The notes beneath the pieces are model-generated. The model was not told where the DNA came from. It saw only the letters and a program-made list of their open reading frames with translations, and searched no databases. From Diplosphaera chodatii (lineage: Eukaryota > Chlorophyta > Trebouxiophyceae > Prasiolales > Stichococcaceae), in NCBI GenBank assembly GCA_032358165.1, contig JAALGY010000008.1:1426001-1490000 (forward strand): a stretch of 64,000 bases of DNA, read 5' to 3'. How positions within the stretch are numbered: position 1 is the first letter of the stretch; every line of letters starts with the position of its first letter. A program made the translations under genes and the position numbers. Below are positions 58,200 to 64,000 of this stretch, in pieces.

Positions 58200-61100
58200 C
58201 TAGCCCTGGATCTCCTCAATCAAGCGGGCACGGAACTCCGTGGGCTCAAACAGCGCGCACACGAGGTGCGACACCTGGTCCGCCCCAAAGCCGCGTGCCT
58301 ACACAATTTGGCTGCCCACCTCGACATGCATGCAACACTCGATGCTTGTGCCTCGGAAATGGCAAGTGCTCACACATAATGCAACATGGCGTCTGCACGC
58401 AGGCGGCTGTACTGCTCAAAGCACCGGTGCACTCTGTTTGCGGACCTGCAGGGCGCCAGTGGCCCACCACTCCTGGATGTCCCGCAGGCGGGCGTTCAGC
58501 ACCTCCAGCAGAGTCTGCGCACGCAGCCAGCATGCTCAGAGACACTTGGACGCCCGATGAGATCGATGCGTCAGTGCAGAGTGGCTCGAAAAGTCACAGT
58601 CACAGAGTGCCCGCCGCAGCAATCTGAAGACCCTGCATCCACCCCTCGCAGTGCCCCTGCTGTCAATGCAACATGATGCGAACGACTGGTGCACAGCAGC
58701 CGCATGAGGGCGGCGCCCCACCTGCAGCTGCGTGAGCGCGGGGGTGGCGTCGCGCACGGCCTGCACCACCGCCCGGCGCAGGGGCTCCGGCTGCAGCCGG
58801 CCCACCGCGGCGGCGCCCCCGTCCTCCACCAGCGGGTGCAGAATGAGCGGCAGCTCCTCCGACTCCTCCACCCCGATGTCCCGCATCGCCAGTATGTCCG
58901 CTGCGCGCAGCAGGGCTCACGCTGTCAGGACGAGGGTTGAAGCGCCAGAGTCCCTGCATGACAGCTGAATAGCTGCAGGCGATAGAGGATGCTGGCAAGC
59001 TCGGTTCCAGGGTCGTCAAAGGGTCGCCACGGGGCACAGCGGCGGGCGGGCAGGTCACCGATGACGGCGGACAGGGTGGACTGCAGCAGCGCGGAGGCGA
59101 GGGCGACGTGGGCGGCGGGGGGCAGCACGCCCCGCAGCACCCCGCCCGCCCGCCGCAGCGCCGCCAGCAGCTGCGCCACCACCTTGCGCGCCGTGATGCC
59201 CCGCGCCGCCACCTGCACCTGCGCCGGCGGTACACACGCCCCCGTGGATATCATCCTGGCTGACCTGACCCGCAGGCTGTGAGGACCTACCGTGCCACCG
59301 CACACAACGCTCTGGCCTTGCGCATTGCAGCAAATGAGAGCAGATGTAGCTATTTGCATCAGCATCGTTAGGGCCTCAAGTTTGAACACTGACAACACTC
59401 ATGTACACTCGTATATTGCTCGTCATTCTGAACGAGCCTTGTCTCGTTGTAGCACAGCTTGCTGCAACTACAATCGTGTACACGCACGCCGCCGTGCACC
59501 ACCGGGGACAACGAAACGCGAAAACACCTTGCGGAAGTGGTCGGCGCCGGCCAGCAGCTCTGCTAGCTGCGCGGCCTGCGTGGCGATGAGCGCCGACAGC
59601 GTCGCCGCTGCGGCCCCCCGCAGCGCCGACGCATCCCCCTCAAAGTCCAGGCTCACTGCGGGGCCACAGTGCCGGTGTTTGGTGCTTCATACTCTGGTGG
59701 CCAGACACCACTGATTGTGCTGGGGCACGTAAGACCAAGGCCTCCCCATCAGAAGCCCAGCATTACAAAGCAGGGCAATCTGCCTTTCACTCCTATGTGA
59801 GGAATTGGCCAGGCATGGCGGGGCAGGTCCGCTGTGCAGCCGCTGCCGCTGGGCAGAAGCGGGCGCACCCGCAAACAGGCGGCCGCTGCCGGTGCTGCCG
59901 GCGGAGCGCAGCCCTGCGCCTGGCTGCTGCTGGGGCCCCGGCGCCGAGGCCGGCCCCGAGCTGGGCACAGGGCTGGCGTCCAGGGACCTGCACACCCATG
60001 GGGCCAGGGAGTCAGGGGCAGGCAGGACGAGCAACACGGTTGTCTAGCTGCAACACTCCTACCACATCGTCTGCGCAGCAAAATCATGGGTGGATCGTGA
60101 CCTAGGATGGGGGGCACACTGTTGTCCATCCGTACTGCCACACGTCGACAGCAGTCGCACCTGCTGGCGGCGCCGTTCAAGTGGCGGCTGTCGGACGGCA
60201 GCTCGGTCAGCTGCGGGTGGGTGGAGGGCGCCGCCGCCAGCACAGACGCCAGGTGCCAGGCGTCGTTGTGCCGCAGCGCCGCCAGCTGCGGGACCTGCGG
60301 TAGAGTGAGTGCACGTGAACACACTGCTGCTGAAGCAGAGTGCCGAGGCCCACAGTGGCGCTGCACCTCCTTCCTGCATCTCCTTCGGCGGCCGACCTGT
60401 GCAATGGGCCTGTGTGAATGCACTGACTCAGCACACGTGACTGCCCACGAGCTGGAGGCGCAGGTAGCCGCCGACCGCACCACACCTGCAGCTGCGCGCG
60501 CTCGGCGGGGGGCGGCGGCGCGGTGAGCAGCGCCGCGATGTCGCGCACCGCCCCCGCCATGAGCCCCGCCACCGCGGGGCTGCCCGACCCCGCCGCCTCC
60601 TCCAGCGCCTCCTTGACCAGAGCAGCCAGCCCAGCTCCCCGCCGCGTGACCTTATACTGGCCTGCGCACCAGTAGCAGGCGCCATGTCGTTACACGCCCC
60701 ATGGCAGGACACTATGTACATGCAGGTGGTTCGTCGGACCCAGCCGTGCGTCCTCCTTCTGGGGTACTGTAGTGCAGGGGAGACGCACCGACTGACAGGT
60801 GCTCCAGGCCCTCGAGGCCGCCGCCCGCGTACACGTCCACGCCGCCGGCGTCGCCGTCCAGGAAGTCGTCCAGCATCGCAGCATCCTCACCCTGCTCCAG
60901 CACACGATGGCGTATGTTTCAGTTTGCATCGCGACGGTGTCATGTCACAGCGGAGGCCAGCCCTGGTTGCGGCATCACATGCAGGCTGCTTGAACCTGGA
61001 ATCCACCCACTCGGCTACCACACGCATTCAGCCTCGACGGCAGAATATCAGCGTGACGGCTACAAATGCACAGGAGCGCGACCTCGGCGGCGGGGGGCCG

Positions 61101-63780
61101 GAGGCGGGCCTGGAAGCGGCGGGCGGTGTCGACCCACTCGGCGGCGGCGGCGGCGGCGCGCGCCTCGTCCTCGGGCCAGGGCGCCCCCGCCTGCTGCACC
61201 GCCTCCGTCGCCTCCCCCCGCACCAGCTCCCGCGCCTCGGACACCACCCTGCACCAGGGACCAGCTGCCCGGTCACACGGCTGTGAGACTTCCGTGGGGC
61301 GTTGCCAACCACAGTGCGCATCGCTGTGCCAGATTTGGTCCTCCCGGTGAGCAGGGAGTCCAGCGCAGCAGCAGTCCATGACTTGCAGCTGCACGACCCA
61401 CACCACCACCCACCTGAGGCGCTTGGCGTGCAGGTAGCGGTTGAGCGCGTGCTTGATGTACGAGTGCAGGCGGCCGCCCGCCGCCTCGCCGCCGCCCGGG
61501 GGCGCGCCCGGCACCCACCCCGCAGCAGCCGCTGCGTTCTCGAAGTCTGTTGCGGCTGTAGCTGCCGCCTGAAATGCCTCGCCTGTGGTGTGCGATCAAA
61601 GGCCAGTGGCAGTGTCAGCGGATGTCACCTGGTCTGCATGCTCAGCGCACAAGGCACTGCTGACAGGGCCAAAGTGGTGGTCACGGTGCAAGCTCCTCAG
61701 TTTTCACGCACATACAGCCTGCGGCTTGGGGCGAGGCGCACCCTGGGGGCCGTCGGCCGGGGGGTGGGGCGCCAGGCGCAGCTCCACGTACTTGGAGGCC
61801 AGGCGCGGCCACAGCAGCGCGCCCAGCTCCTGCACCGTCTCCGCGTCGCCCTGCAGCATGCTGCCTGCAGCGCCAACACAAAGCCTACGTCAACATGCTC
61901 GAAGCGAGCCTCATCGAGCCCTGTTGAGAACACAGCCCAGTCAGCTGGCCCACAACCGAGGTGCGCCGGTGGTGGGAGCGCTACCTGCGACAAACTGCAG
62001 GCTGGCGAGCAGCGAGGCCTCCAGGGTGGTGCCCTCCGCCCCCGCCGTGCCCCGCCACGTCAGCGTCGCGTCGCCGTCGCCGTGCTGCACATCCGGGGGG
62101 CCGCCCGGCGGCTCCGCCATGACCGGCAGCACCACCTGGGTCTGCACACCCACAGCACGCCCCTCGCTGCCGACCTCGATGGTGGGCACAGTATGTCCAC
62201 AACATGGCATGCTGATGAAGGCATGATTACAGCCATTCAATCGTGAGCCGCTCGCCTCACACTTTTGATCCTGCTAAGACTCTCATAGATTGCGAGTGTC
62301 TGAGTGGGCTGCACCGCAGGGAGCATGGCCCAAGCGCTGTCAGAGGGTGCAACTTGTAAGTGTGGCTCTGTCGACAGCCCGACAAAGCGTACAGGGCACG
62401 ACATGTCCCACTGCCGACCTCACCAGCAGGGTGTTGGCGAGCCAGGCGAGGCGGCGGGGGCGGGCGCCCAGGGCCGCGAGCGCACGCCACACCTCCGCGG
62501 GGGCCGCGCCAGCGGGCCCCAGCCGTTGCGCCGCCCACAGCTGCCCGGCGGCTGCGTCCGCCCACACCCCTTGCTCCAGGGCCTCCTCTGCAGCCTGGCG
62601 CGTTGCACGGAGGCATGTGTTCAGGGCCACTTGTGCATTCTGCATCGCGCATACCTCCTCATCTGTCTCTGCTGCAGGACCTCATGGTGGCAAACATGCA
62701 CCAAGCAGCATGCCCCGCACCTGCAGCAGTGACGCCTGGCGCTCGGCGAAGGCGGCGTACTGCGCGGCCACGGCTGCGTCCGGGGGCGCCCCCGACTCCA
62801 GGGCCTCCGCAGCCTCGCGCTCCACCTGCCGCGCCGCCCAGGCCGCGTTGCTGTATGATCCTGACGTGGCGCAGGGCGTCAAGCTTGAGTTCACACTGCA
62901 GGTGCGCTGTGTTGATGCTGGAAGTCTGCACCCCCGTCAAGCTCTGCAGGCAAGGGCTTGTGCGGGTTCGCCAGTGCACAGCTGCAATAGGTCGTGACGC
63001 CAGCGGAGCATCCACCCCACCTGCGGCGACCTGTGCATCGTAGTCCTCCAGGCGGGCCTGCAGGTCCGCGACCGCCGCCGCCGTGGCCACCTGCGCCTGC
63101 AGCGCCGCCAGCCTGCTGCCCAGCTCCGCGTGCTGCGCCGCCAGCTGCGCCGCCTCAGCGTCCGGCAGCCCGCGGGCCACCTCGTCCAGCTCTGCCGCCG
63201 CTGCCATGGCGCCCGGCTCACCTGCCCGGCAGGCAACCGCTGTTGCTGTTCGGTCTTTACTTTCTTCAGCATAGACGATGTGCGTCACCTTGCATCAATG
63301 CCTGGAAGTGTGCATGGGGACCCCGCCGCAGACTGTGCTCGACTGTGTGGGGTGATGATTGTTCAAGAGGCACACTGAGCTACGCTGCAGTTCAGCAAAG
63401 GCTGAGCGCTTGCCAAGGTGGCAGAATGCTGCGCACCTGGCTGCAGCGGCTGGAGGTAGCGCTGGGCTGCCTGCTCATATACATGCTGCAGAACCTGCAG
63501 CACACAGGACACCATGTCGTTGGCTACCGTAAGGTCTTCGCGTACAGCAGGGTGCTTGATCTGTGTACAACATGCAGCCCACCTCTGACTGCCGGGTCTC
63601 AAGCCGATGCAGGTACTCCTGCAGCAGCGCGGGCGTCAGGCCCTGCAATCATCAATGCAGATGAATCATGCTCGTTGCCATAGCAGCATGTGGCCCTAAG
63701 CATGGGGCATGTTAGTGACTTTGCCGCACCTGCTCATGAGCTCGTGTGGGCAGAAGCTCCTGCAACACGTCTGTTTGCAT
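58200..63780 (-). CDS. ZW10-like centromere/kinetochore and vesicle-tethering (NRZ/Dsl1) protein
   Basis: ZW10 acts in the ER-Golgi NRZ/Dsl1 tether and, in many eukaryotes, in the RZZ kinetochore complex. Exon 1 (63780-63730) gives MQTDVLQELLPTRAHEQ; exon 2 (63642-63583) gives GLTPALLQEYLHRLETRQSE, both in phase. The next exons (VANDMVSCVLQVLQHVYEQA near 63500; a long coiled coil from about 63240 with AAQLAAQHAELGSRLAALQ and LQARLEDYDAQVAAG) form the N-terminal coil that contacts partner proteins. The middle part has SLLASLQFVAG, LLWPRLASKYVELRLAP, LHSYIKHALNRYLHAKRLR and WVDTARRFQ. Late exons give LRRAVVQAVRDATPALTQLQ, TLLEVLNARLRDIQEWW, and the C-terminal motif GFGADQVSHLVCALFEPTEF just before the stop at 58202-58200; this last motif is typical of plant and animal ZW10. 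GC content and alanine use are higher than in neighbouring genes. The individual middle exons were not all phase-checked. Confidence 0.83.
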
Positions 63781-64000
63781 CGCGCACTTCGGTGTGTTGT
63801 CAACTGGGGCACAGTGCTAAGGTATCAGCAGCAACGATCTCAGCTCATACATGTCGAGGGACTTTTGTCGAGGACTCCTGCACGACAGCTAGATCAGAGT
63901 GTGAAGAGCGTGCAGCCTGACATCTATATATGCTGAGCAGCTTCCTTTTACGCCGGTTTTGGGCGTTGTCGCTGCCGATCAATGGGTACAGACGTGCACT
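63781..64000 (-). promoter_or_regulatory. Probable ZW10 promoter region at right window edge
   Basis: The minus strand has a TATA-like CATATATAG at about 63925-63934, roughly 150 bases before the ZW10 start codon. The rest of the region up to the window edge shows no supported ORF. Confidence 0.45.

Noticed and set aside
1..64000. CRISPR arrays, insertion sequences, retroelements, viral genes, operons
   Set aside because: None seen. Repeats present are short microsatellites or two-copy duplications, and no transposase, integrase or reverse transcriptase motif was recognised.
1..64000. Frequent TGCATGC/GCATGCAT words as a possible motif array
   Set aside because: They are scattered across introns and intergenic DNA without spacing or positional pattern, so they look like a compositional habit of this genome.

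Overview
The window reads as nuclear DNA of a green alga (Chlorophyta, probably Trebouxiophyceae; the class is an inference). Nearly every gene is cut by many short GT-AG introns. The proteins include plastid ClpC, a Tat-targeted thylakoid-lumen DUF1499 protein and a mitochondrial glycine cleavage T-protein. The motif TGTAA, the usual green-algal polyadenylation signal, lies downstream of several stop codons. I see no rRNA, convincing tRNA, CRISPR array, insertion sequence or transposon. All exon limits were read by hand from splice signals, reading-frame continuity and family resemblance, so single junctions may be off.

Layout. Nineteen protein genes fill most of the 64 kb. 1-3546 (-): GH5 mannanase with a membrane anchor, cut by the left edge. 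4266-5110 (+): Pmp3-type proteolipid. 6115-8263 (+): unknown single-pass membrane protein. 8982-10564 (+): RBMX2/Ist3 splicing factor. 11170-16052 (-): acylated CaMKK/SnRK1-activating-like kinase with a C-terminal cyclic-nucleotide-binding domain. 17175-23010 (+): chloroplast ClpC. 23984-25377 (+): GLTP-fold lipid transfer protein. 26242-28108 (+): FCP1/Dullard-like HAD phosphatase. 28722-29857 (-): METTL21-type methyltransferase. 30398-37514 (+): importin-7/8. 38068-39506 (-): second GLTP-fold protein. 39849-43030 (+): nucleoplasmin-like FKBP. 43265-43820 (-): RAMP4/SERP. 44177-45427 (+): intronless glycine cleavage T-protein. 45546-46512 (-): YfcE/MJ0936-like phosphoesterase. 46857-49009 (+): lumenal DUF1499 protein. 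49745-55914 (+): BAH plus DYAD/AMEIOTIC1-domain protein. 56550-57593 (-): RNA polymerase subunit RPB6. 58200-63780 (-): ZW10.

The genes are mostly unrelated housekeeping functions, as expected for a eukaryotic chromosome; there are no operons. The most unusual gene is 49745-55914. Eighteen exons with consistent splice phases join an N-terminal BAH chromatin-reader domain, two helical WSD-like segments and the DYAD/SWI1/AMEIOTIC1 domain known from land-plant meiosis regulators, followed by a long low-complexity tail. The second notable gene is 11170-16052, where a CaMKK-like kinase is followed by a cyclic-nucleotide-binding domain behind an N-terminal MGC acylation motif. Five introns appear to need GC rather than GT donors, three of them in the BAH-DYAD gene.
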